A stretch of 63,042 nucleotides of DNA from Solemya velesiana gill symbiont (GTDB lineage Bacteria > Pseudomonadota > Gammaproteobacteria > Chromatiales > Chromatiaceae). How positions within the stretch are numbered: position 1 is the stretch's first letter; each line of letters starts with the position of its first letter. Both the position numbers and the translations under genes were made by a program. Of the stretch, positions 37,914-47,425 are shown piece by piece. The stretch spans positions 1 through 63,042 of the forward strand of contig NZ_MPRJ01000002.1 in assembly GCF_002020805.1 (NCBI RefSeq), in the 5' to 3' direction. Below the pieces are notes generated by a model. That model had not been told where the DNA came from. It worked only from the letters and a program-made list of their open reading frames with translations, and searched no databases.

Positions 37914-39254
37914 ATGATTGAAAAAATCGTCATTGCCAACCGGGGTGAGATCGCCCTGCGCATCCTGCGCGCCTGCCGTGAACTCGGCATCAAGACTGTC
38001 GCCGTACACTCTGAGGCGGATCGTGACCTGAAGCATGTACGCCTTGCAGACGAATCGGTCTGCATTGGACCTGCGCCATCAGCGGACAGCTACCTGCAGA
38101 TCCCATCCATTATCAGCGCTGCCGAAGTAACCGATGCCGTGGGTATCCATCCCGGTTACGGCTTTCTGTCAGAGAATGCCGACTTCGCAGAACGCGTGGA
38201 AGAGAGCGGCTTCACCTTCATCGGCCCAAAGTCGGACACCATTCGCCTCATGGGCGACAAAATCACCGCCATCGAAGCCATGAAGGCTGCCGGCGTACCC
38301 TGTGTACCCGGCTCCGACGGTCCCCTCGACGAAGACAATGAGCGCACCATAAAGCTGGCCCGCGAAATCGGCTACCCGGTAATCGTCAAGGCTGCCGGTG
38401 GTGGTGGCGGTCGTGGCATGCGCGTGGTCAACTCCGAAGCCGCATTGCTCAACGCAATATCCCTGACCAAGGCAGAAGCCGGCGCAGCTTTTGGCAACGA
38501 TACCGTTTACATGGAGAAGTTCCTGGAGAACCCGCGCCACGTTGAGTTCCAGGTACTGGCTGACACACACGGCAACGCCATTCACCTGGGCGAACGTGAC
38601 TGCTCCATGCAGCGCCGCCACCAGAAGGTGGTGGAAGAGGCCCCGGCGCCCGGCATCACTGAAGAGCTCCGCAGCAAGATCGGCGAACGTTGCGCCGAAG
38701 CCTGCAGGCAGATCGGCTACCGTGGCGCAGGCACCTTCGAGTTCCTGTACGAGAACGGCGAGTTCTACTTCATCGAGATGAACACCCGCGTGCAGGTTGA
38801 GCACCCGGTCACCGAGATGATCACCGGTGTCGACATCGTCAAGGAGCAACTGCGTATCGCCTCCGGCATGGAACTCTCCTACAAGCAGGAAGACATTGAG
38901 ATTCGCGGACACGCCATAGAATGCCGCATCAACGCGGAAGACCCGACCAACTTCATGCCCAGCCCCGGCGATATCAAGCACCTGCACATACCGGGAGGCC
39001 CAGGCATCCGTGTCGACACCCACATCTATTCGGGTTACCGGGTTCCACCCCACTACGACTCCATGATCGGCAAGCTCGTCGCCCATGGTGAAACCCGTGA
39101 CGCAGCCCTCGCCAGAATGCGCACCGCGCTCAGCGAGGCGATCATCGACGGCATCAAGACCAACATCCCACTGCACCAGCAGATCATGAAAGACGCTGCC
39201 TTCATCGCCGGCGGCGCAAACATCCACTACCTGGAAAAGATGCTGGGAATCTGA
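37914..39254 (+). CDS. accC: Biotin carboxylase subunit of acetyl-CoA carboxylase
   Basis: 446-residue ATP-grasp enzyme. Motifs: [36 protein letters not shown], the ATP-binding Gly loop [12 protein letters not shown] and the catalytic [14 protein letters not shown]. Full length. Operon with accB. Confidence 0.98.
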   Translation: MIEKIVIANRGEIALRILRACRELGIKTVAVHSEADRDLKHVRLADESVCIGPAPSADSYLQIPSIISAAEVTDAVGIHPGYGFLSENADFAERVEESGFTFIGPKSDTIRLMGDKITAIEAMKAAGVPCVPGSDGPLDEDNERTIKLAREIGYPVIVKAAGGGGGRGMRVVNSEAALLNAISLTKAEAGAAFGNDTVYMEKFLENPRHVEFQVLADTHGNAIHLGERDCSMQRRHQKVVEEAPAPGITEELRSKIGERCAEACRQIGYRGAGTFEFLYENGEFYFIEMNTRVQVEHPVTEMITGVDIVKEQLRIASGMELSYKQEDIEIRGHAIECRINAEDPTNFMPSPGDIKHLHIPGGPGIRVDTHIYSGYRVPPHYDSMIGKLVAHGETRDAALARMRTALSEAIIDGIKTNIPLHQQIMKDAAFIAGGANIHYLEKMLGI

Positions 39255-39270
39255 TCCATACTCCAAACAC

Positions 39271-39298
39271 CCGCCCCAGGCCTTCCTGCCTGGGGCGG
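39271..39298 (+). other. Strong stem-loop between accC and prmA
   Basis: An 11-bp perfect GC stem CCGCCCCAGGC/GCCTGGGGCGG with a six-base loop. It is not followed by a T-run, so it more likely affects mRNA stability or partial termination between accBC and the prmA group. Confidence 0.6.
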
Positions 39299-39314
39299 TC
39301 CCATAGGACGAGCT

Positions 39315-40199
39315 ATGCCCTGGCTACAAGCCCATCTCATCACCGGCAAGGAGAACGCCCCCCTCATCGAACTGCTGTTCGATAACCTGGGCGCACTCTC
39401 GGTCACCCTGGGCGACGCTGCCGACGAGCCCCTGCTGGAACCGAAACCGGGGGAATCACCGCTTTGGCAGCAGACACGGGTGACCGGACTGTTCAGTGGC
39501 GACACCGACTCTGACAACCTGCGAACCGCGATCAACCAGGCACTCAACGATGATGTGAGCCAGGGGTTGCGACTGGAGACACTCAAGGACCAGGAGTGGG
39601 AACGGGCCTGGCTGGATGCATTTCACCCCATGCGCTTTGGGGACAGGTTGTGGATCTGTCCCAATGGACAACTGCCCGATGACCGGGAGGCGATAGTCGT
39701 CGAACTGGATCCGGGACTGGCCTTTGGAACAGGCACCCACCCAACCACTGCACTCTGTCTCAAGTGACTGGACAAGCAACCGCTACAAGAGGCCACCGTT
39801 ATCGACTTCGGTTGCGGCTCCGGCATCCTGGCGGTTGCCGCCCTGCGCCTCGGTGCCCGGAAGGCCATCGCGATTGATCATGACCCCCAAGCCCTGGAAG
39901 CCACTCGCGCCAACGCCGAGAAGAACGGCGTACTGGATGAACTCGAGATCTACAGCAACACAGAGGCCCCCGAGCTGAAGGCAGACATACTGTTGGCCAA
40001 TATTCTGGCAGGCGCATTGATCTCTCTCGAACCCATATTGGCAGACCACCTCAAGCCCTGCGGCAGGCTTGCACTATCGGGTATACTCGCAGAGCAGGCT
40101 GCAGATGTGAGCGCAGCCTACAGCACACACTTCCAGCTCAACCCGCCGGAACAGCTCAAGGATTGGGTTCTGCTGGAAGGCGTTAGAAAAGAAAACTAG
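39315..40199 (+). pseudogene. prmA: Ribosomal protein L11 methyltransferase, interrupted by an in-frame TGA
   Basis: The frame starts at ATG 39315 (GGACGAG upstream) with the PrmA N-domain and ELDPGLAFGTGTHPTTALCLK, then meets TGA at 39765-39767 (codon 151). The same frame continues without further stops to TAG 40197-40199 with LDKQPLQEATVIDFGCGSGILAVAALRLGA (SAM site) and LLANILAGALI. Homologues carry Trp (TGG) at this point, so a single G-to-A change explains it. PrmA trimethylates L11 and is dispensable in E. coli. Either a fresh pseudogene, read-through, or a base error. Confidence 0.9.
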
Positions 40200-40222
40200 G
40201 AAACGCCTGATACCTTTACGCC

Positions 40223-41941
40223 GTGCATACACAATGCCCACACTGCCAAACGGTTTTCAGAATCAGCGCTGAGCAGTTGCGCGCTGCAAATGGACAGGCG
40301 CACTGCTGTCATTGCGACAACGTCTTCAATGCCCTTGGTAACCTGAGGGATAGCGGTGCAACGTTATCCCACCCAACGAAAGACGACGCCCCCCTCCCTC
40401 TCCCACACAGAGACGTGACCGACAGCCTTTCGCGGCTGCTGGAGGAGCTGCAAACCGACAGCTTCGCACCCCATGACGAGGTGGCTGTAAATTCGCCTCC
40501 AACGCCAGACACGGACACCACCCCGCACGCTCAACCCCTGAATGGCGATGAGCCAACTGCCGAGACACCCACCGTGTTCAGTGGCTACCTTGCTGAGCTT
40601 GGCGATGAAGAGAGTGAAGAGACGGGATCGACAAGGGACCAGGAGCCACGCTTCGACGCTTTCACACTGTACGACCAGGATGAACACCTCGCCATCCCAT
40701 CCCTGGACAGCGAACAGGAGAACACCACCGATTCCCCCGGCCACTCCCAATTGAGTTTTCACATTCTGGAGGACGGCCAGGAATCCGCTGAACCCTCGGC
40801 AGAGCAGCTACCATGGGCCAGCGAGTGGAACCAGGAGTGTGAAACAGCCCCGGAAGAAGAGCCTGATGACGGCTTCACCAGCATCTATTCCGGACTTGAT
40901 GCCGATAGCGAGGAGATCGATGCCGCTTACCTCGAGCAAGAGGATCAAGCGACGTTTGATGAGCCGGAGAAAAACCTCGAACAGGAACCTGACGCCTCCC
41001 CTCAGTTTGCAGTGGAAGAGGCAGCGCCCCCCCCTGCGGACGAACCCCAGGAGACGGACGCCCTCTATTCAGGGCAACAGGGCGAAACCGTTTCAGAAGA
41101 AGAGAATCTCTACGGCGAACCTGACTCCACCCACCCGCAGTTTGCCCTGGAAGAGGCCGCCACCTCCTCAATGGTCGAGTTACCGGAACCCGAGCCCCCA
41201 TATTCAGAACCCCATGACGAGGCCTCACCGGAAGAAGAAGAGGGCTTCTACGACGAACCCGACACCATCCCCTCCCACTTCGCACTGAATGAGACCGAGA
41301 TGACCTCTTCAGGCGATACAGAAGAACCGGACACTGCTGCACTGCCTGAAGCGATCGAAGAAGCGGAGCAGACGCTGCCATTCTCTGTTCCCGACAACCT
41401 GCCGGATATCGAACCCAGCGAATCCAGCCCTCCGGATCTGGACGAACTTGTAGCCGTAAAGCGCAAACGCAATAAAGGAACTGTCGGCTGGGCAGCGGTG
41501 ATCATACTGCTCGTACTGGTCGCACAATTCCAGCTTGCCTGGTTCGGACGTGAGCACCTCGCAAGCTACCCTGGCATGCTTAACGTTGTTGAGCAGTTTT
41601 GTGATTTTGCAGGATGCGAATTGAAACCCAAGCACGAACCTGGGAAATTCAAGGTCATCAGCCGGATGATGGCGAGCCATCCGCAGCAGGAAAACGCATT
41701 GATACTGCTCATGAACTTCACCAACCAGGCCCGCCACCCCCAACCATACCCCCGTCTTCAACTCAGCCTCTATGACATCAACGAAAACCTGACGGCGCGA
41801 CGCCTCTTCTCACCGGACGAATACATGGGCCGCAAAATCGACCGGTCGGAGGTCATCGCCGCTGGAGGCAACGTGAGTATCGAGCTACCCCTGGAGGATC
41901 CGGGCAGCAGCGTAACCGGATTTCAGTTCGATTTTTTCTAG
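40223..41941 (+). CDS. Zinc-ribbon/DUF3426 membrane protein with acidic repeats
   Basis: 572 residues from GTG 40223. An MJ0042-type zinc ribbon is at the N-terminus (C5xxC8 and C28xxC31), then about 390 residues of acidic, Pro/Glu-rich, low-complexity sequence. That stretch includes at least three degenerate repeats of about 40-45 residues (EEAAPPPADEP, EEAATSSMVELP, and FYDEPDTIPSHFAL units). A single membrane helix (about 420-440) and a periplasmic DUF3426 domain (about 450-572) end the protein. The gene lies between prmA and dusB as in relatives, where the acidic part is usually shorter. Role unknown. Confidence 0.85.
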   Translation: MHTQCPHCQTVFRISAEQLRAANGQAHCCHCDNVFNALGNLRDSGATLSHPTKDDAPLPLPHRDVTDSLSRLLEELQTDSFAPHDEVAVNSPPTPDTDTTPHAQPLNGDEPTAETPTVFSGYLAELGDEESEETGSTRDQEPRFDAFTLYDQDEHLAIPSLDSEQENTTDSPGHSQLSFHILEDGQESAEPSAEQLPWASEWNQECETAPEEEPDDGFTSIYSGLDADSEEIDAAYLEQEDQATFDEPEKNLEQEPDASPQFAVEEAAPPPADEPQETDALYSGQQGETVSEEENLYGEPDSTHPQFALEEAATSSMVELPEPEPPYSEPHDEASPEEEEGFYDEPDTIPSHFALNETEMTSSGDTEEPDTAALPEAIEEAEQTLPFSVPDNLPDIEPSESSPPDLDELVAVKRKRNKGTVGWAAVIILLVLVAQFQLAWFGREHLASYPGMLNVVEQFCDFAGCELKPKHEPGKFKVISRMMASHPQQENALILLMNFTNQARHPQPYPRLQLSLYDINENLTARRLFSPDEYMGRKIDRSEVIAAGGNVSIELPLEDPGSSVTGFQFDFF

Positions 41942-42203
41942 GGTCTGATGACAGGCCCTGACACGCCTACCGGACAAATCGAAGTTGGCAGGTACTTCAC
42001 GTCCATTCGAGATCATTTATCGACAGATATTAACAACTAAAAGAAATCACCTGGAAGTTTTTCCCACTTAATGGAAAGGCGCCCAGGAATAACACTCCCC
42101 TACATTTCCCTCATCTATGAAATCAGGGCTTGCCTGCTCCCGGTTTCGGCGTAAAATATTCCGCCCTTCCCTTGTGAATAATTGGATCCGGAACAGGCTC
42201 GGG

Positions 42204-43182
42204 ATGCAGATCGGACCCTATAAATTGAATAACAACCTGGTGGTTGCACCCATGGCCGGCGTCACCGACCGACCGTTCCGCCAGCTCTGCCGCAGGATGG
42301 GCGCAGGCATGGCGGTCTCGGAGATGGTTTCGGCCAACTCTGCTTTACGGGGCACTACCAAGACAGTCCGCAGACTGGACTTCGCAGGGGAGCCGGGACC
42401 GATATCGGTTCAGATCCTTAGTGCGGATCCCAAGGCAATGGCGGAAGCAGCTAAGGTCAACGTCGACCTCGGCGCCCAGATTATCGATATGGGCTGCCCG
42501 GCAAAAAAAGTTTGCAAAGTTTCCGCCGGCTCGGCACTCATGAAAAATGAGCGCCTGGTAGGGGAGATACTGGAAGCCGTGGTTGGTGCCACCGAAGTGC
42601 CGGTAACATTGAAGATACGCACCGGGTGGGACCACGAGAACCGAAACGGCACAGCCATCGCCAGAATTGCAGAGGCGTGCGGCATACAGGCGCTGGCCGT
42701 GCATGGCCGCACCCGGGCCGACGGTTTCTCTGGCGAGGCGGAATATGGCACGATCCGGCAGATCAAGCAGTGCATCGGAATTCCCGTTATCGCCAACGGC
42801 GATATCGACAACCCGCAGAAGGCCAGGCAGGTACTGGAACTGAGCGGGGCCGACGCCGTCATGATCGGCAGAGCGGCCCAGGGACGCCCCTGGATCTTCA
42901 GGGAGATCGCTCACTACCTGGAGACGGGAGACCTGCTTGAGCCGCCCGAAACGGACTGGATCAGGGATGTACTGTTCGAACACCTGGAGAACCTCTACGC
43001 CTTTTACGGGGAGTACATGGGAGTACGTAGCAAGGAAACACATCGCCTGGTACAGCAAGACACAGCCCGGCGGAGCAGCATTTAGAAAAACAATTAATCA
43101 GACAGATAGCGCCGAAAAACAGCTGGCAGAGATTGCCGCGTTTTTCGGACGAATAACGACAAAGAAGGAGCTGGTAGCATGA
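42204..43182 (+). pseudogene. dusB: tRNA-dihydrouridine synthase B, frameshifted near the 3' end
   Basis: From ATG 42204 the frame gives DusB: VVAPMAGVTDRPFRQLCRRMGAGMAVSEM, DMGCPAKKVCK with the catalytic Cys, IPVIANGDI and GRAAQGRPWIFRE. At 43029 the reading slips: the first frame ends at 43085 with unrelated residues. The family C-terminus ARKHIAWYSKTQPGGAAFR continues in the +1-shifted frame from 43030 to TGA 43180-43182. One extra or two missing bases account for it. The restored stop overlaps the fis start by ATGA, confirming the original frame. The catalytic core is intact; only about 50 C-terminal residues are lost. Confidence 0.9.
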
Positions 43183-43475
43183 CACTGGAAGCAGCGCGCA
43201 TCGACGAAGAGAAGGTGATCGGTTTTACCGTCTCGAAGAACAAATCAACAGAGCCGCTGCGCGAGTGCGTTCGTGATGCCATGACCAGTTATTTCCGTCA
43301 ACTCGACGGCCACACCACCTCCGACCTCTACCAGATGGTCATCTCCGAGGTGGAGAAACCCCTGCTCGAAACCGTTATGCACCACACCGAGGGCAACCAG
43401 ACCAAGGCCGCCACCGTGTTGGGCATAAGCCGTAGTACCCTGCGCAAGAAACTGGCCCTTTACGGCCTGGACTGA
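43179..43475 (+). CDS. fis: DNA-binding protein Fis
   Basis: 98 residues. EPLRECVRDAMTSYF, DLYQMVISEVEKPLLETVMHHTEGNQTKAATVLGISRSTLRKKLALYGLD contains the Fis HTH. Nucleoid protein that bends DNA and activates stable-RNA promoters. Forms the conserved dusB-fis operon; the start overlaps the dusB (restored-frame) stop. Confidence 0.97.
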   Translation: MTLEAARIDEEKVIGFTVSKNKSTEPLRECVRDAMTSYFRQLDGHTTSDLYQMVISEVEKPLLETVMHHTEGNQTKAATVLGISRSTLRKKLALYGLD

Positions 43476-43500
43476 GCACCTGGACAGAATTCATGTTTTG

Positions 43501-43523
43501 CGCGGCCTCATGGCCGCGTTTGT
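43501..43523 (+). terminator. Hairpin after fis
   Basis: CGCGGCC-TCAT-GGCCGCG followed by TTTGT, between fis and purH; short T-run, so termination may be partial. Confidence 0.6.
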
Positions 43524-43549
43524 ATTAAACAGAGACCAGAGAGAGCGAT

Positions 43550-45109
43550 ATGGCAGCCATTACCCGAGCCCTTATCAGCGTATCCGACAAAACCGGAATC
43601 GTGGAATTTGCACGTGCACTACATGAACGGGGCATCGTGATCCTCTCAACCGGAGGCACCGCCCGCCTGCTTACCGAGCAATCGATCCCTGTCACCGAAG
43701 TATCCGAGCACACCGATTTCCCCGAGATGATGGACGGCCGGGTCAAAACCCTGCACCCGAAAATCCATTGCGGCATTCTTGGCCGACGCGGTACCGATGA
43801 CCAGGTGATGGCAGACAACGGCATCGCTCCCATCGATATGATCGTGGTCAACCTCTACCCCTTCGAGCAGACCGTGGCCAATCCCGATTGCGACCTGCCG
43901 ACTGCCATCGAGAACATCGACATCGGCGGCCCCACCATGCTGCGTGCCGCGGCCAAGAACCATACCGACGTCACCGTCGTGGTGGATGCCACGGACTACG
44001 AGCGCATCCTCGAAGAGATGTTCGAGAACAATGGCGAGGTCACCGCCGCTACCCGCTTCGACCTGGCCGTGAAGACCTTTGAGCACACTTCCAACTACGA
44101 CGGCGCCATCGCCAACTACCTGGGCGCACGACTGGACGACGAGCCGAGCGACTTCCCGCGCACCATCAACCTGCAGTACCGCCAGGTACAGACCATGCGC
44201 TACGGCGAAAACCCTCACCAGAAGGCAGCCTTCTTCGTGGAGTGCGATCAGCCCGAGGCCTGCATTTCCACTGCCCGCCAACTGCAGGGCAAGGAACTCT
44301 CATACAACAACATCGCCGATACCGACGCGGCCCTGGAGTGCGTGAAGCAGTTCGCCGAAGGTCCGGCCTGCGTCATCGTAAAGCATGCCAACCCCTGCGG
44401 TGTCGCCTTCGGTGACAACCTGCTGTACGCCTACGACCGCGCCTACAGCACCGACCCAGAATCCGCTTTCGGCGGCATCATCGCCTTCAACCAGGAGCTC
44501 GACGCCGAGACCGCCCAGGCCATCGTCGACCGCCAGTTTGTCGAGGTGATCATCGCACCCAAGATCTCAGCCGCTGCAGTCGAAGCAGTGAGCAGCAAGA
44601 AGAACGTGCGCCTGCTCGAGTGTGGCGAATGGACCTCCGAGCAGATCCACCGCCTCGACTTCAAGCGGATCAACGGCGGCCTGCTGGTGCAGGACGCAGA
44701 CCTGCTCATCAACAACGAGCTCAAAGTGGTCACCAAGCGTACCCCTACCGAGCGGGAGATGAACGACCTCATCTTCACCTGGCAGGTGGCAAAATTCGTC
44801 AAGTCCAACGCCATCGTCTACGGCAAGGATGGCATGACCATCGGTGTGGGTGCCGGCCAGATGAGCCGCGTGAACTCCGCACGCATCGCCGGCATCAAGG
44901 CGGAGCATGCCGGACTCGAAGTCCCGGGCTCCGTAATGGCATCCGACGCCTTCTTCCCCTTCAGGGACGGCCTGGACAATGCTGCCGAAGCGGGCATCCG
45001 TGCCGTGATCCAGCCCGGAGGCTCCATGCGTGATGAAGAGGTGATCGCCGCCGCCGATGAACATGACATCGCCATGGTATTCACCGGCATGCGCCACTTC
45101 CGCCACTGA
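43550..45109 (+). CDS. purH: Bifunctional AICAR transformylase / IMP cyclohydrolase
   Basis: 519 residues. The cyclohydrolase domain (1 to about 195) starts [22 protein letters not shown] and has [16 protein letters not shown]. The transformylase domain follows, with [12 protein letters not shown] (catalytic KH) and [12 protein letters not shown]. Last two steps of IMP synthesis. Usually followed by purD; here the LpxA-like gene lies between. Confidence 0.98.
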   Translation: MAAITRALISVSDKTGIVEFARALHERGIVILSTGGTARLLTEQSIPVTEVSEHTDFPEMMDGRVKTLHPKIHCGILGRRGTDDQVMADNGIAPIDMIVVNLYPFEQTVANPDCDLPTAIENIDIGGPTMLRAAAKNHTDVTVVVDATDYERILEEMFENNGEVTAATRFDLAVKTFEHTSNYDGAIANYLGARLDDEPSDFPRTINLQYRQVQTMRYGENPHQKAAFFVECDQPEACISTARQLQGKELSYNNIADTDAALECVKQFAEGPACVIVKHANPCGVAFGDNLLYAYDRAYSTDPESAFGGIIAFNQELDAETAQAIVDRQFVEVIIAPKISAAAVEAVSSKKNVRLLECGEWTSEQIHRLDFKRINGGLLVQDADLLINNELKVVTKRTPTEREMNDLIFTWQVAKFVKSNAIVYGKDGMTIGVGAGQMSRVNSARIAGIKAEHAGLEVPGSVMASDAFFPFRDGLDNAAEAGIRAVIQPGGSMRDEEVIAAADEHDIAMVFTGMRHFRH

Positions 45110-45131
45110 TCAAAAATGACTGCACAGGAAC

Positions 45132-45181
45132 ACCGGGTTCACAAAGAAAATGCGCTCTCGACCGCTTTGTGATCTCCGGGT
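45132..45181 (+). other. Imperfect hairpin between purH and the lpxA-like gene
   Basis: ACCGGGTTCACAAAG pairs imperfectly with CTTTGTGATCTCCGGGT over a 18-nt loop, followed by TTCTCTCTG. Possible weak terminator or mRNA stem separating the genes. Confidence 0.4.
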
Positions 45182-45234
45182 TTCTCTCTGAATACCCTGT
45201 CATTCTGAAGACCATTGGCACCACATAACAATCC

Positions 45235-46056
45235 ATGCCCGACATTCATCCCACCGCAATAATAGAAGAGGGCGCAACACTGCACGACACGGTGCAGGTG
45301 GGGCCCTACTCAATCATTGAGGCCGGCGCGGTCATTGGCGAAGGTTGCGTTATCGAAAGCGGCGTACGCATCTTCGGACTCATCCGGCTCGGCAAGAACA
45401 ACCGCGTCTATCACGGCGCCACCCTCGGCTGCGAACCTCAGGACCTGAGCTTCACCCCCGAGAAGAGTACCCCCCTGACCTTCGGAGACGATAACCACAT
45501 CAAGGAAGGCGTCAACTTCAGCCGCGGGGTAAAAACCGAAGCGGGTTCAGTTGTCGGCAACGGCAACTACTTCATGTGCGGCTTCCATGCCGGGCACGAC
45601 ATAATCTTCGGCGACAACAACGTCTTTGGTCCCAATTCCACCATTGGTGGCCATGCGGAGGTAGGTGACCGCGCTTTCATCTCCGCACTGGTGGGGATTC
45701 ACCAGTTCTGCCGGGTGGGCGACAACGCCATGTTGGGCGGCGTGCTGAAAATCGCGAAGGATGTACCGCCTTACACTATGGTGGACGGCAGCCCGGCCAG
45801 GGTCTGCGGCCTCAACGTGGTCGGCTTGAGAAGGTCGGACTTCCGTGCCGAGGCACGCAGTGCTATCAAGCGGGCATACAAAGTCATCTATCACTCGGAC
45901 CTCAACACAAGCCAGGCACTGGCCGAACTGAAGCGTGGCACAATGACCCCCGAGACGGAAAAGATCGTCCGCTTTTTCGAGCAGAGCGAGCGTGGCGTTA
46001 TCACGCATCGTACAATCAAATCGAAGACAAAACCGGCCGAGGCTGGCCCGGAATAG
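45235..46056 (+). CDS. LpxA-like UDP-sugar acyltransferase
   Basis: 273 residues of left-handed beta-helix hexapeptides (IHPTAIIEEGATL, VGPYSIIEAGAVIGEGCVI), ending in LpxA's helical C-terminus (EARSAIKRAYKVIYHSDL). LpxA's catalytic His is present at about 121 (CGFHAGHD) and HQFC at about 156. The Lys of the LpxA QDLK motif is Ser here (QDLSF, about 72). LpxA moves an R-3-hydroxyacyl chain from ACP to a UDP-sugar in lipid A synthesis. Location between purH and purD, away from lpxD-fabZ-lpxB, suggests a second copy with altered substrate. See the GnnA/GnnB-like pair at 57710-59880. Confidence 0.8.
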   Translation: MPDIHPTAIIEEGATLHDTVQVGPYSIIEAGAVIGEGCVIESGVRIFGLIRLGKNNRVYHGATLGCEPQDLSFTPEKSTPLTFGDDNHIKEGVNFSRGVKTEAGSVVGNGNYFMCGFHAGHDIIFGDNNVFGPNSTIGGHAEVGDRAFISALVGIHQFCRVGDNAMLGGVLKIAKDVPPYTMVDGSPARVCGLNVVGLRRSDFRAEARSAIKRAYKVIYHSDLNTSQALAELKRGTMTPETEKIVRFFEQSERGVITHRTIKSKTKPAEAGPE

Positions 46057-46084
46057 AACTCACTATCTTTCAAGGCATACAGAC

Positions 46085-47377
<1,293 letters not shown>

Positions 47378-47425
47378 TCTGAAGCGATATCGATTAGTAT
47401 CAAGCCACGGAAGCATAACTAAGCG

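Noticed and set aside
38169-39266. Long open frame (365 codons) on the minus strand across accC
   Set aside because: It lies wholly antisense to accC, which has every biotin-carboxylase motif; the antisense product has no recognisable domain and its openness follows from GC-biased codon use.
39765-39767. Selenocysteine at the prmA TGA
   Set aside because: The homologous residue is Trp, not Cys, PrmA is not a redox enzyme, and no SECIS-like hairpin follows directly.
43029-43085. Programmed frameshift in dusB
   Set aside because: No slippery heptamer or downstream pseudoknot is visible at GTACGTAGCAAGG, and the family has no known recoding; a mutation or sequencing error is simpler.
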